From the IMG/VR virus record IMGVR_UViG_3300042865_000711, positions 1-43,278 of that record: DNA of 43,278 nucleotides, one strand, 5' to 3'. The translations under genes were made by a program, and so were the position numbers. This DNA comes from a virus. The notes under the pieces were generated by a model. The model saw only the letters and a program-made list of their open reading frames with translations. It was not told the origin of the DNA and made no database searches. Below are positions 23,877 to 33,099 of this stretch, piece by piece (position 1 is the first letter of the stretch; each line of letters starts with the position of its first letter).

Positions 23877-25667
23877 TTATGCGAGGGTCATCGTGATCAT
23901 GTTGCCGACGTTGGCAAACGTGGCCGTCAAGCCTGATGCGTTGGTGCCGATCACGGGGAGCGTGTAGGCTGTTGCGTTGGGCTTCTGGAAAATGTTGTAG
24001 GTGCCAGCGGGCAAGTTGTCCATGACGTTGACTTTCCATCCAGCGTTTAAGACCGCGAGGTTGGACACATACAGCAACCCGGTGCCGGGGCCAGGCACCG
24101 CCGCGTAAACGTCAAGCGCCGCGAGCGCGGTGATGATGATGGTGTTCAAGCGAGAAGTTTTGCTTGTTCCCGCGCTGATAGTGCCACCGTTGTTTGAAGA
24201 CCACCAGTTAAAATAGCCGCCCTGCACCACAATGCGACCTCCATCGTCGCAACCAAGTGTTACCGCAGAATTTCCCGCGCCCGTGAGCGTGAGCTTGTTT
24301 GTCGATGGGCCGTCAACCGTCAAAGGCCAAGGCGTGCCGGGTGTGCTGTTGCTCAATGCGCCAGCGTAGGTTGTCTCGCCGTTTTCTTTCAGCCTGATCG
24401 AGCCGCTGCTGTTTAGCAAAAGAAAACTTGTGGCTGAGTCGCTTGCCAGTGAGCCGAGGTTGATTGCCCCGCCGTCACTTTGAAGGCCGCCAGTTCCAAC
24501 GAACACCACGTCAGCTTTGCTCAGTGCATTTGAGCTTGTGTTGTAAAGGCTTGTGTTCTTGACTTCAAGGGTGTTGTCAAAGAAGGGCGCGGTGTTGGAC
24601 TGGAAGGCCCATGTGCCCTGCCGAGTTGTGCTGTCGGCTTGGTTGTCAATGGTCAGTTTGTAGTTGCCCGTGATGCGCCCGCTGATTGTTGCAGTGCCTG
24701 AACCTACGTGATCCATGCAAACGTCAGACTCCAGCACGATGGGCGATGCAATCGTGGCAGCACCACTCACAAGCACCGCGCCGTCTTGCTTGCCGATGTT
24801 CGTGCATTTGCCACAGCCGTTCAGCGCCAAGGTCTGGTTTGAAGGAATGGTTGCGCCGTTTTGTTCTAGCGTGCCGCCGTCTTCAACCCGAATGGTTCCT
24901 ACCGCAGTGTTGAAAGCTATCGCCACGCCAAGTTGCAAATGCGCGTTGTCTTTGACGGTGATCACACTTGAATTGTTTGCCGTACCAAACAAGCGGAAGT
25001 AGCCTTCGCCGCAACGGTCTGGCCCTTCAAAAGTCAGTGTGCCGTTGTTCGTGAGGTTGCCAATTGGGCGGCCTCCCGGCGCTTCATACGCCCCCACCGC
25101 GTTGACAATGCCGCCAGCGTTGATGGTCAAGTTTGTGCCAAGTTGACCCGCCAGCGCGTTCAAGTCGTAGCCGATTTGCAAGGTCGCGCCAGACTCCACA
25201 GTTGTCTGTGAGTTGGTGCTTGTGCCGGTGACGATCAGCTTGCCGCCACCGTTGTAGGTCGTGCCGCCAATGTCTTCAGGGCCGCCCTTGATCAACCATG
25301 TGCCAGTGCCACTCACGACGCCCGAGTAAACACCCACCACGTCGTCAGCGACGAACGATTCAACCGGAACGACATAGGGGTTCAGCAAAACGCCGTAGTG
25401 ATCGCCCACCAGTTCCGCGCCAGCTTTTTCCATTTCCCAAAACCCAGAGCTGGGCATGGTGTAGGTTTCGGAGGTGGCGCAGTTTGTGTTGGTTGGGACG
25501 TTCTCAATCGTCAGCGTGAGGGTGCCAAGCGGAACATCGAAAGAGTAGCCCGCCAGCAATTGCGCACCAGTCACCCCGGTGGCGAGAACTGCCCCGGTGT
25601 TGGACTTGATGACGAAGGGGCCAGCGTCAACGCCGACTGCATCTGCAATGAGTTTGAAAAACGCCAT
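23877..25667 (-). CDS. Beta-helix adhesin, paralogue of 22086-23867
   Basis: A 596-residue protein with ribosome site AAGGGG. N-terminal 100 residues have an immunoglobulin-like look (VDAGPFVIKSNTGAVLATGV; LLAGYSFDVPLGTLTLTIEN). The rest is right-handed beta-helix-like: VSGTGTWLIKGGPEDIGGTT, TVESGATLQIG, and the turn LNGCGKCTN. It aligns in order with the 593-residue neighbour across the whole beta-helix. Different N-termini suggest that heads were exchanged while the helix was duplicated. Probably another virion appendage. Confidence 0.6.
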   Translation of the reverse strand: MAFFKLIADAVGVDAGPFVIKSNTGAVLATGVTGAQLLAGYSFDVPLGTLTLTIENVPTNTNCATSETYTMPSSGFWEMEKAGAELVGDHYGVLLNPYVVPVESFVADDVVGVYSGVVSGTGTWLIKGGPEDIGGTTYNGGGKLIVTGTSTNSQTTVESGATLQIGYDLNALAGQLGTNLTINAGGIVNAVGAYEAPGGRPIGNLTNNGTLTFEGPDRCGEGYFRLFGTANNSSVITVKDNAHLQLGVAIAFNTAVGTIRVEDGGTLEQNGATIPSNQTLALNGCGKCTNIGKQDGAVLVSGAATIASPIVLESDVCMDHVGSGTATISGRITGNYKLTIDNQADSTTRQGTWAFQSNTAPFFDNTLEVKNTSLYNTSSNALSKADVVFVGTGGLQSDGGAINLGSLASDSATSFLLLNSSGSIRLKENGETTYAGALSNSTPGTPWPLTVDGPSTNKLTLTGAGNSAVTLGCDDGGRIVVQGGYFNWWSSNNGGTISAGTSKTSRLNTIIITALAALDVYAAVPGPGTGLLYVSNLAVLNAGWKVNVMDNLPAGTYNIFQKPNATAYTLPVIGTNASGLTATFANVGNMITMTLA

Positions 25668-25678
25668 GTCGGTTCCCC

Positions 25679-27325
25679 TTAGACGGCTTCGTAGTGGAAC
25701 TTGAGCTTGTCGTTTTCGTCAATCGTGCAATCGTAGTTGACCAGTTGGCTGTAAGTGCCCACCGCGCCAACCCATGTCCAAGCATCCGAAATGTCCACGC
25801 CGTTGCGGGTCACGATCACGGTGCCGACGGGGGTGTGTGGCAGGGTCTGGCTGACTTGGCTTGCAGTCGCCAAAACGGTCAGGGTCTTGTGCGTTGGCAC
25901 AGAAGGAATCGCGCTGACTTCCAACTCGCCGGTTGCTTCGTTCCACGTCACCATCTTGGTTGGGGTCCCCCCGGTGTCAGGGGTGTGCATGCGGATCTGC
26001 ATGAAGTGGCTTGTGACAGCGGCTTCGGCTTGATCAGCGGTGCCGCCTTGGGCCCGAACCGCAGCGTCCACCGAGATCGCTCCTGCGTTGATCACTACGT
26101 TGCCTACTACGTCTTGCAAAGAGTAATACACGCCGCTGCCAATGGTCACAACCTTGCCTGTGTCAATACACACGTTGCGCAGGGACACCACAGCACCAGC
26201 CGTGTTAAAGGTCGAAGAGCCTAGCTTGCTGTCTTCGATGTACAGGATAGACGCGCCCGATTGGGTGATGCTGCCGTCTTGGATGCTGGAGTCACGAATC
26301 TCTACGTAGGCCGTCCCAGCCAGTGTCACGTTGCCGCCGACCGTGGTGTTGTTGACATACAGCGGAGCATTTCCGGTTCGTGCCAAGTTGCCTGTGATGG
26401 TCAGGTCGCTGATCTTGTTGCTTGTGCCCGAGGCAGTTGCCACAGTCACGGCGGCAATCTGGGACAGTGAGCCGTAGGTGCTAGATGCGCCAACCAAGGC
26501 CGTGTTTTGCACACTCATTGTCACAGCAGCGTAAGTGCCTTCATTCAGCACAGCGGTGTCGTTTGCAGTCAGTGCGTCCACAGCGGCTTGCGCGGTCAAC
26601 TTCGGGGCTTCGTTGGCACCCGTGTTTGTGTCTGCACCGTTGGGGTCAACATACCATCTGTTGGCTTCCTTGAACGCAGCAGGGAACACAACACTCAGCA
26701 CCTTAGTCGTGGGGTCTTCAACGATGGTTGCGCCGTCGATCTTGGCTGTGGCCGTCACGGTATAGTTGACCTGAGTGCCGCCCGATTCGTCGGTAACAGT
26801 CACGGGGGTCATGGTCACCGTGGTGTTGGTGCCAGTACCGCCCGTCAACACTTGGTTGTCGAGAATGGCCTGAGTCGCAGGAGCCGCCCAAACATTACTG
26901 CCGTCTGCTTGCTTTGTCAGCACGAAGCCTTCGGTGCCACCAGCAGGAACGATAGGAATCTCAACCCACGTTGCAGTGTCGGCTTCGTAACGGTAGTAAG
27001 CAAGCACATTGTCAGGGCTCAGGTCATCACTGTAGACAACGGTATCACCATCCTTGGGTACAGCGAATGGGCTTGTAGCCGTTGGGGGTGTGGCGCTAAT
27101 TTTGAAAGTGTCGTTCAGCGCCGCCTCTTGGCATGTGCCAGTGACAAAACCAACAGGCTTTGCGTCAAACGTTTCGCCTGTTTCGGTGTTAAGCCAAATC
27201 GTGTTATGCCCAGTTGCACTCACAACCGTCAACTGAACGTATGAAACACCAGAAACGCAGCCGCAAAGCTCATAATTTCCTTTGGCTTGTGTGTCGCAGC
27301 ATTCGCTAGAGCTAGTAAATTGCAT
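25679..27325 (-). CDS. Tail appendage with beta-helix (pectin-lyase-like) domain
   Basis: A 548-residue protein with ribosome site GAGGAAA. It begins with a Cys-rich stretch (SSSECCDTQAKGNYELCGCV), has an Ig-like linker region, then from about residue 225 a right-handed beta-helix: RWYVDPNGADTNTGANEAPK, TAQAAVDALTANDTAVLNEG, and stacked short strands to about 430. A final domain carries TVIVTRNGVDISDAWTWVGA. WYVDPNGsDxNxG followed by an AxxAVDAL block is a hallmark of phage tailspikes and other beta-helix proteins. It is the first gene of the four-adhesin block. Confidence 0.65.
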   Translation of the reverse strand: MQFTSSSECCDTQAKGNYELCGCVSGVSYVQLTVVSATGHNTIWLNTETGETFDAKPVGFVTGTCQEAALNDTFKISATPPTATSPFAVPKDGDTVVYSDDLSPDNVLAYYRYEADTATWVEIPIVPAGGTEGFVLTKQADGSNVWAAPATQAILDNQVLTGGTGTNTTVTMTPVTVTDESGGTQVNYTVTATAKIDGATIVEDPTTKVLSVVFPAAFKEANRWYVDPNGADTNTGANEAPKLTAQAAVDALTANDTAVLNEGTYAAVTMSVQNTALVGASSTYGSLSQIAAVTVATASGTSNKISDLTITGNLARTGNAPLYVNNTTVGGNVTLAGTAYVEIRDSSIQDGSITQSGASILYIEDSKLGSSTFNTAGAVVSLRNVCIDTGKVVTIGSGVYYSLQDVVGNVVINAGAISVDAAVRAQGGTADQAEAAVTSHFMQIRMHTPDTGGTPTKMVTWNEATGELEVSAIPSVPTHKTLTVLATASQVSQTLPHTPVGTVIVTRNGVDISDAWTWVGAVGTYSQLVNYDCTIDENDKLKFHYEAV

Positions 27326-27351
27326 AATATTTTCCTCGTCAAATTTATGTA

Positions 27352-27379
27352 AAAGCCCACTGTATGAACAATGGGCTTT
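27352..27379 (-). terminator. Probable rho-independent terminator after 27393 gene
   Basis: Minus strand: AAAGCCCATTG, loop TTCATA, CAGTGGGCTTT, then a short T run (TTTTACA). The stem has 11 pairs, one of them a wobble. It separates the small genes after the portal from the adhesin block, so the adhesins may need antitermination or their own promoter. Confidence 0.55.
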
Positions 27380-27392
27380 AGCCTAGATTAGA

Positions 27393-27836
27393 TTAGGGGT
27401 TTACAACACCAGCACCGCAATTGCCAGCGCGTGAGCTTGTGTAAGTCACCGTGCCGCCTGCAACGCTATTGAGTGGAGCGCCAGCCGCTGAGACCACTTG
27501 CGCGGTAATAACGGTAATGTAGCCAGGCGGCAACTGAACACCACTTGCCCCAGCGGGGATAGTAATTGTCACTGGTGTTGTATTGAGAGTGTCAGATGTG
27601 CAATCATTGCAATCGTCTCCAGTCAAGTAAGTAACAACAAGTTTTACCGCATCGCAAGAAAGGGTTTTGTGAACGTAGCCGCCGTATGCTGCGGCTGCAC
27701 CAGAGGCACCCGTATAAAACTGAGTAATGTCTGAACCAGTTGCCGCTTGGATGACTAAACTAGCCTCAGTAATCAGCGGTGCCGTTGCTTTGGGGTTTCC
27801 GTTGCAAGATGAAGTTTGATTGTAGGAAAAATACAT
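27393..27836 (-). CDS. Small beta-rich late protein
   Basis: A 147-residue protein: MYFSYNQTSSCNGNPKATAP, an Ala-rich stretch (TGASGAAAAYGGYVHKTLSC), a CNDCTSDTL turn, then PVTITIPAGASGVQLPPGYI and a C-terminal SSRAGNCGAGVVNP. Ser/Thr/Gly-rich and low in charge, like virion surface proteins. It lies just before the terminator and adhesin block. A minor capsid or tail role is inferred from position. Confidence 0.45.
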   Translation of the reverse strand: MYFSYNQTSSCNGNPKATAPLITEASLVIQAATGSDITQFYTGASGAAAAYGGYVHKTLSCDAVKLVVTYLTGDDCNDCTSDTLNTTPVTITIPAGASGVQLPPGYITVITAQVVSAAGAPLNSVAGGTVTYTSSRAGNCGAGVVNP

Positions 27837-27908
27837 AATATTCTTTCAAATGACACGGTTTTTAGATCAACCAAGCACGCGCCGTGACACCGCCTGCTAA
27901 GTCGTTGT

Positions 27909-28451
27909 TTACCCTTCGAACTGAGTTGTTACGATTACATCAGCCAAATTGCAAGTTCCTGAAACAATTTCAACTTTTGTCACCGTTACGGCGCACTTAA
28001 ATTTATCCGTACCGAATGCGCGTGCATCTTTTGTTACGATAAATTCACCCGCTGATGTCGTTACTTTCAAAGAGCAGCACGCAGGTTTTTGAATGCCGAT
28101 TGATGTACCGCTCAGCAGCCCTGCCAATGTGTCAGCTGGGGCGCTTGATATTGTTGGTGCGCATGCCGTTGGCGGGGTGCTTGGGTCAACCTGCGGCGCA
28201 AGCACTTCGACTTTTATTGGGCATGCAGTTTCTACGGCATCCGCTATCTCTTCGCCGAATTTGTCGTAATAAGTAGTTGTTGCTGTGTAACTTAATTTGC
28301 CTTTAGGTTCAAACTTAGTTACTTTCTTCACGCATGTAAATACGTCACAGCCTACTTTTACACATAGGTCATTAACTTCGATAGGGGCCTCTGGCATCTT
28401 GCCGCGCAAGCTCTTGAGGTCTTGCCCCGTGTTGCAGTTGTTGTCGCTCAT
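27909..28451 (-). CDS. Small Cys-rich late protein
   Basis: A 180-residue protein with eight or more Cys (VNDLCVKVGCDVFTCVKKVT; KPACCSLKVTTSAGEFIV). The second half is beta-rich and ends VEIVSGTCNLADVIVTTQFE. It starts in a 4-nt overlap with the gene behind the portal. No family is recognised. In the -1 frame beyond its stop is a short coding-like tail that reads VNNDLAGGVTARAWLI (see findings). Confidence 0.45.
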   Translation of the reverse strand: MSDNNCNTGQDLKSLRGKMPEAPIEVNDLCVKVGCDVFTCVKKVTKFEPKGKLSYTATTTYYDKFGEEIADAVETACPIKVEVLAPQVDPSTPPTACAPTISSAPADTLAGLLSGTSIGIQKPACCSLKVTTSAGEFIVTKDARAFGTDKFKCAVTVTKVEIVSGTCNLADVIVTTQFEG

Positions 28452-28705
28452 AGCTTGCGTGCCTCTTGAACAAGCGCAGCCAAGCGCGTTACGTTTTCGC
28501 CGCGCTCTGGCCAGACCACCAAAGGCGCACCACGGCCTACCATCTTGAGCCCGTGGCGCTCTAGGTTGCCTTGGCTGATTGTGTATTCCATGCCGCCAAA
28601 ATTTACCTGCGCGTTTGTGGTGGCCACAGCGATAACCTCGCCTGGTCCAAATTGCAAGTGATACAAGGCGTCACCTATCGCCAATTGATTGCCGTCGAGA
28701 TTCAT
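28448..28705 (-). CDS. Small phage protein, SH3-like
   Basis: An 85-residue protein overlapping the portal stop and the next start (ATGA on both sides). The body GDALYHLQFGPGEVIAVATT, then NAQVNFGGMEYTISQGNLER, has the G-D-x-x-Y-H-x-x-F-G-x-G-x-V pattern of small SH3-like beta-barrels used by CarD- and UvrD-type proteins. Such small barrels are common phage accessory proteins. Its location in the portal operon may mean a head or connector role. Confidence 0.45.
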   Translation of the reverse strand: MNLDGNQLAIGDALYHLQFGPGEVIAVATTNAQVNFGGMEYTISQGNLERHGLKMVGRGAPLVVWPERGENVTRLAALVQEARKL

Positions 28706-30657
28706 GGGACTCCTACCATTGACTGTTTGGGGTTGTAAGTGCGTGCATCGCTGCGCTGCGGTGCGTTGAGCCCAGCCGATGCGAACTCGTTTTGTGATTG
28801 ACTAGATGCCCAACCGGATGTTTCGACGCCCTTGCCCTTGTAGTAATCGCGCAGGCCACCCTCCAGCATCTCAGGGGGTGTAATGCCTGCCTGCGTGGTT
28901 TGCATCAGCATTGGTAATGACTCTTGCAATAAGCGCTGCTTGAGTTCAATCTCTTTCAGCCCGAAGATGCCTTTGCCCTGTACGACAATGTCGCCAGTGA
29001 GATACTCTTTGGGGATGTCTTCATAGAGCATGTTGTCGATATGCAAGTGCTCGATCATTGGCTCAATCAGTGTGGTGTCGAGGTTGATGATCGAGTTATC
29101 CATCATCCGCTCGCCGTTGGTCTGCTCCAGCACCGCGCCGCCCAATGTCGTTCGTCCGACACCGCCGCGACTGGTGCCCTGAAACAGTGACGGCACGCCT
29201 GCGATTTCATCGGCCTCGATCATCATCTCGCGCATGTGCTGGTTGTACTGACCAAACAACGGGTCGGTGCCTATTTGTTGAGCAATCCAAGTCTGCCCCT
29301 GCTGGTTGAGCGGGTTGGCAAAGTTGCGTGCAAAAGGCATTAGCGAAAAATCCGCAGGTTTTTGCAGCGCCGAACCGTTTACCACCGTGGATTTGCCAGA
29401 GGCGTAGTAAGCATTGCGCTGCCGCATGAACAGCGTGATGTTGATCTCTCGCTGCAAGTCATATAGCTTTGTCAAAACGCTATCCCCCGCATACGTGCCG
29501 TTGTTGCGCATATGCTGCGCTGTGTAGTACGTGCGTGCGTTGTTTTCCAGCGGCAAAACCTCAAATCGAATGACGCGATTGAGAAACATTTCGACGCTTG
29601 CGTTATACCATTCGCCCTTTTTGATGCCAGTCACGCCGCAATCGCTTAACTCTTTTTGGCTAAAAGTGCCTTGGTGCACGATGCCAAACGCTGAATTAGG
29701 CTCCATCAAACTAGAGTTTGTGTTAAGGCCCAGCCAGTCTAAGTTTGTATTTGCAACGTTTAGTTCAAGCAAACACTCTAATATATTTTCTTTTATGATT
29801 GCATCATCGTTTTCAGTTTTGTACATCATTAGCAGCGACTCACGTGTGTATTGCCGCAGCTCAGACACTCCCGAACCATCCTGCGCACTTGTAGAGTCAG
29901 GCGCAAGAAACAGATTCCGTGGGTCAATTGCCCGAAAAGTAGGCGCAGTCACAAACACGGACACGGGCTTATTGCCCTTCCACGCCGTCTGTCGTACGGC
30001 CCGAGACTCACGCGCAGCCATGGCAGTGTATGGCTCAGCTACTAGATTGCGCATCATTACCGCTGCCGCAGCGCCCCAGCCGCCAACGATCAATTGATCT
30101 TCCATGAAGCCATGGTGATAATCCGCCGCCTTTTTTGCTACTTCGATAGCACGTTCGCGCACTGTAACGCGCATTTCGTCGGTCTTTTCTCTAACCCAAA
30201 GCTCTACAGACTTATCTTTCCATTTTTTATTAACGGGGTCGAATGCGTCTGCTTCGGTCAGTCCAGATGCTTGGAGTTGCGCAAACAACTGTTGCCCAAT
30301 CCCGTCGCGCACCATGTTTTGTTGCTGCTCAGAAAGTTTTGGGTCTTTGCTTGGCTCAAGCACAAAGGGCGCACTGATAGCGTGCTGATACTTGCCGCTT
30401 AGATAGCTTGCTGCGCTATCAACTTTTATGCGGCCCACTGGGTAGTAGCCAACGGTGCTTAGATTTGTGCCAGACCGATCCAACTCTTTTTTGATTTCGC
30501 TGGGCTCATGAATGCTGTTGTACATGTTGTACGTGCGGCGGAACCAAGTTGACAGAGACGCCCCACCGAATTGCAATTGATCACGGTACACCCGCGCTGT
30601 CGTAAAGCGCAGGCGTACAGTTTTGGCAATGCCGGACAATGTAGATTCAGTTTGCAT
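28702..30657 (-). CDS. Portal protein
   Basis: A 651-residue protein following the terminase and ParB-like genes. Portal-type features: an N-terminal helical region, a central clip or wing domain (AAYHHG-like AKKAADYHHGFMEDQLIVGG, then RAIDPRNLFLAPDSTSAQDG), and a C-terminal part with IAGVPSLFQGTSRGGVGRTT, a phrase typical of podovirus portals, followed by LGGAVLEQTNGERMMDNSI. Twelve copies would form the DNA channel. The message starts near-leaderless 9 nt after a TAAAAT box that overlaps the 17-bp palindrome. Confidence 0.8.
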   Translation of the reverse strand: MQTESTLSGIAKTVRLRFTTARVYRDQLQFGGASLSTWFRRTYNMYNSIHEPSEIKKELDRSGTNLSTVGYYPVGRIKVDSAASYLSGKYQHAISAPFVLEPSKDPKLSEQQQNMVRDGIGQQLFAQLQASGLTEADAFDPVNKKWKDKSVELWVREKTDEMRVTVRERAIEVAKKAADYHHGFMEDQLIVGGWGAAAAVMMRNLVAEPYTAMAARESRAVRQTAWKGNKPVSVFVTAPTFRAIDPRNLFLAPDSTSAQDGSGVSELRQYTRESLLMMYKTENDDAIIKENILECLLELNVANTNLDWLGLNTNSSLMEPNSAFGIVHQGTFSQKELSDCGVTGIKKGEWYNASVEMFLNRVIRFEVLPLENNARTYYTAQHMRNNGTYAGDSVLTKLYDLQREINITLFMRQRNAYYASGKSTVVNGSALQKPADFSLMPFARNFANPLNQQGQTWIAQQIGTDPLFGQYNQHMREMMIEADEIAGVPSLFQGTSRGGVGRTTLGGAVLEQTNGERMMDNSIINLDTTLIEPMIEHLHIDNMLYEDIPKEYLTGDIVVQGKGIFGLKEIELKQRLLQESLPMLMQTTQAGITPPEMLEGGLRDYYKGKGVETSGWASSQSQNEFASAGLNAPQRSDARTYNPKQSMVGVP

Positions 30658-30658
30658 G

Positions 30659-30716
30659 TGCCTAAATTTTAAGCGAAGTGAGTAGTCACTTGCAAATATT
30701 GCTTAAAAAATAGGCA
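30659..30716 (-). promoter_or_regulatory. Portal promoter with two palindromes and a second palindrome type
   Basis: Minus strand: -35 TTGCAA (30695-30690), 18-bp spacer, -10 TAAAAT (30671-30666), ATG at 30657. One 17-bp palindrome (30659-30675, last base differing) covers the -10 box; a perfect one (30700-30716) lies upstream of -35. Between them the spacer holds AAGTGACTACTCACTT, a different inverted repeat also seen near 15313. Confidence 0.6.
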
Positions 30717-30759
30717 ACTCAGGCGGCCCAATCTGCGCGGATTGTGTGCCGCGTGGGGC

Positions 30760-31110
30760 TTAGTCGGATGTAATTTCACACGGCGCAGGATTTTCATCGA
30801 ACCGAACGACTTTGATTGTCTTAGCGCCTGTGAGCATGGCTTTCATTAGTCGATGCCTGCCGTCCATTAATTCCCCGTCTTCATCCAAAATTATCGGCTT
30901 GTCTAAATCGGCACTATTTACCGCTTGCATATGCATTACCATTTCACGCAGCGTTAGTCTTTCATAGTAGTACCATAAACTCAAGTGATCGAGTGGTACA
31001 TCCATCACAGGAAGCGCTCTTGATAGTTCAAAAAGTCGTGATACGCTCCATCTTCTGTTACCTATGCGGCTTGTTTGGTCGCTTGGCTTGTGCCATTCTT
31101 TGATTTTCAT
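30760..31110 (-). CDS. ParB/sulfiredoxin-like domain protein
   Basis: A 116-residue protein; ATG chosen at 31110 because AGAGGA stands before it. The motif DKPIILDEDGELMDGRHRLM, then KAMLTGAKTIKVVRFDE, is the ParB-like N-terminal fold, in which D-G-x-H-R binds phosphate or a nucleotide. Usual ParB helix-turn-helix and C-terminal domains are missing, so it is a stand-alone nuclease or CTPase-like fold. It lies between the large terminase and the portal. A role in packaging or DNA handling is a guess from position. Confidence 0.65.
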   Translation of the reverse strand: MKIKEWHKPSDQTSRIGNRRWSVSRLFELSRALPVMDVPLDHLSLWYYYERLTLREMVMHMQAVNSADLDKPIILDEDGELMDGRHRLMKAMLTGAKTIKVVRFDENPAPCEITSD

Positions 31111-31126
31111 AAAGTCCTCTGTATTT

Positions 31127-32572
31127 TTACCATCTTTCGACGACGTGCGCCCCGCCAATGCCTGCCATCTGCGCAACCGTTGGCACGTACGGCCATGCGT
31201 AGGTCAGAGCCAGCGCGTCCGCTTCGTCTGGGCTTCGGCCCACCGCTTTCTTGATCTCGCCTTTTTCGGCCAGTTTCAAACGTCCGTCAGAGTCGCGCTC
31301 GATCATGATTGCTGATAGTTGTGACTTTAATGCAGCATCGGGCGGTATGCGGTAGTGAGCAGCTTCGGCCATAGCCTCGGCCATCTCGCCGTACATTTCG
31401 GCGCGTTTGTTTCGGTATTTGAGCGGGTCGTGCGGCTTTCCGTTGAAATGAATCAAGTTTGCCTGGTAGTTAAGCTCGCGCAGTCGCTCAATGGGGCCAG
31501 TGCCGTGCGCATAGTCGAGGTTGACCACGGGCGGCACACCGTCCTCGTCGCTTGCCCTGTCAATCTCCATCTTTAACTTATGCACAAGTTGCATGCTGTC
31601 AAGCCGTGCCCACCGTTGCAATCTAAAAGCCGTCTGTAGCTTGCGATGTATCAATACTGTAGTGTCCTTGCCCTGGTGCGCAGGGTCACAGCCAATGATT
31701 CGACGGCCTATGCGCAAGCGCTCTGGTATGAGTATTTGCTCGTAAGCATTGGCAACGGTGGCGGGGTGGATTAGTAAATCATCCGCTGCTGCGTAGTCCC
31801 AGCGACCAAACAACAAAGCGTTGCGGTCGTTTTCGTTCATTTGAGCCAGTTTTGCCATATAGGCAGCGCGTTGCTCTTGCGGCCAAAGCGTGTTATCGGT
31901 GATCAAGCTCTGTATGTAGCGCCGCGTTGTGCGCCGTGGCTCGATGACAATCCCGCCAATCTCCAGCCGATCGGTCCATGCCTCCTGAAACGTGCTCTGT
32001 CCGTCCGGTGCGACTGCCCAGTGTGCTTGCATCCATGCGAAGCCCTTGCCCTTGGGGTTGGCTGTTGCGCACGTCTGCGGTGTTAATCCATCGATGTCTG
32101 TACGCGTGCGCGATACAAGCAACTGCCACCAGCTCAGCTCAGGGATAGTGTCGGGCAGCTCCTCCACGCCGATAAAACTGTACTCGTTACCTGTGTATCT
32201 GTCCAAATCGCTCTTGGTGGACAGGTAACCCATGCTTACCGTGGCGCCATTGGGCCAAACCCACTCCTTCTTTTGTTCTTTCCACTCAGCCTGAGGGCGG
32301 GTTGTCTCTCTATAAATTCGGCTTTGAAACTTCAAGACGGTGTCCAAATCCTCGAAACTCTTGCGAATGATCAAACCTCGATACTCTGGGTGCGATATGC
32401 CGATGTTGTTTAGTCCCAGCGCTTTGATCGATAGCGCGTAAGTCTTACCGCCTCCTGCGCTGCCGCCGTACAACACCTCATCCGATCCGTCTGCGATGAA
32501 AGCAGCTTGTTTGTCGGTCAGCTCAAACAAGGGTTTAAGAGGGTCTGGCCGCGTGGCTGGGCGTCTGATCAT
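31127..32572 (-). CDS. terL: Terminase large subunit
   Basis: A 481-residue protein. Walker A is GGSAGGGKTYALS (about 36-48), Walker B with catalytic glutamates is YSFIGVEELP (about 131-140). The nuclease half has three acidic motifs: RRIIGCDPAHQGKDTTVLI with D296, VVNLDYAHGTG with D353, and RSPDEADALALTYAW with D449/D452. This is the ATP-driven packaging motor and nuclease. It overlaps the small terminase gene by 4 nt. Confidence 0.9.
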   Translation of the reverse strand: MIRRPATRPDPLKPLFELTDKQAAFIADGSDEVLYGGSAGGGKTYALSIKALGLNNIGISHPEYRGLIIRKSFEDLDTVLKFQSRIYRETTRPQAEWKEQKKEWVWPNGATVSMGYLSTKSDLDRYTGNEYSFIGVEELPDTIPELSWWQLLVSRTRTDIDGLTPQTCATANPKGKGFAWMQAHWAVAPDGQSTFQEAWTDRLEIGGIVIEPRRTTRRYIQSLITDNTLWPQEQRAAYMAKLAQMNENDRNALLFGRWDYAAADDLLIHPATVANAYEQILIPERLRIGRRIIGCDPAHQGKDTTVLIHRKLQTAFRLQRWARLDSMQLVHKLKMEIDRASDEDGVPPVVNLDYAHGTGPIERLRELNYQANLIHFNGKPHDPLKYRNKRAEMYGEMAEAMAEAAHYRIPPDAALKSQLSAIMIERDSDGRLKLAEKGEIKKAVGRSPDEADALALTYAWPYVPTVAQMAGIGGAHVVERW

Positions 32573-33099
32573 GATTTAACAAGCGCAGGCATGTTGATCG
32601 GGGCCATCTGCATAACATCATCTTGCACGTTAGTCTTTTTGTCCGCATCGATCAGAGACTGTTTACCGACCGTCATCAAGTCAACACCCAGTTTAGAAGC
32701 TTTATTCGCAGCGTCGCCCAGCAAGACCACTTCTTTAAGCGCGTCTATGTCGCTCGGCATCAGTGCGTCAATGCGCTGGGCTTTGATTTGCGTGAGCTTT
32801 AGAGCGTTGCGCATGCCTAATTCTGCGACCTCGCTCATTGTGTGCGACATCTCAGTAAGCATCTCTGCAAGACTGCGAGCGCGGATACGATCAACAGGTT
32901 TTAATGCCTTGATGTCTCGCTCTGCTTCGGCAAGTTTGATAGCAGCATCTTCGACCATCTCTGTTTTTGCCTTAGCTAGCCTGCGTCTGATAGCTGCTTC
33001 GTCCACGCCGTACCTGTCCGCGACTGCTCGCATAGACTCACCATCGCGCAGTACAGCGCGTTCGATGTTCGCCCATTGTCTTTGCGTTAGTTTGCTCAT
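32569..33099 (-). CDS. terS: Terminase small subunit
   Basis: A 176-residue protein. N-terminal helix-turn-helix: TQRQWANIERAVLRDGESMR, then AVADRYGVDEAAIRRRLAKA. The middle is a long coiled coil (IRARSLAEMLTEMSHTMSEV and following), and the end is acidic and Met-rich. That is the standard layout of small terminases, which form a ring, bind a recognition site and load DNA on the large subunit. Its gene overlaps terL. Three copies of a 9-mer TGCGGACTT lie at its start (33100-33160) and could be its own binding site. Confidence 0.8.
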   Translation of the reverse strand: MSKLTQRQWANIERAVLRDGESMRAVADRYGVDEAAIRRRLAKAKTEMVEDAAIKLAEAERDIKALKPVDRIRARSLAEMLTEMSHTMSEVAELGMRNALKLTQIKAQRIDALMPSDIDALKEVVLLGDAANKASKLGVDLMTVGKQSLIDADKKTNVQDDVMQMAPINMPALVKS

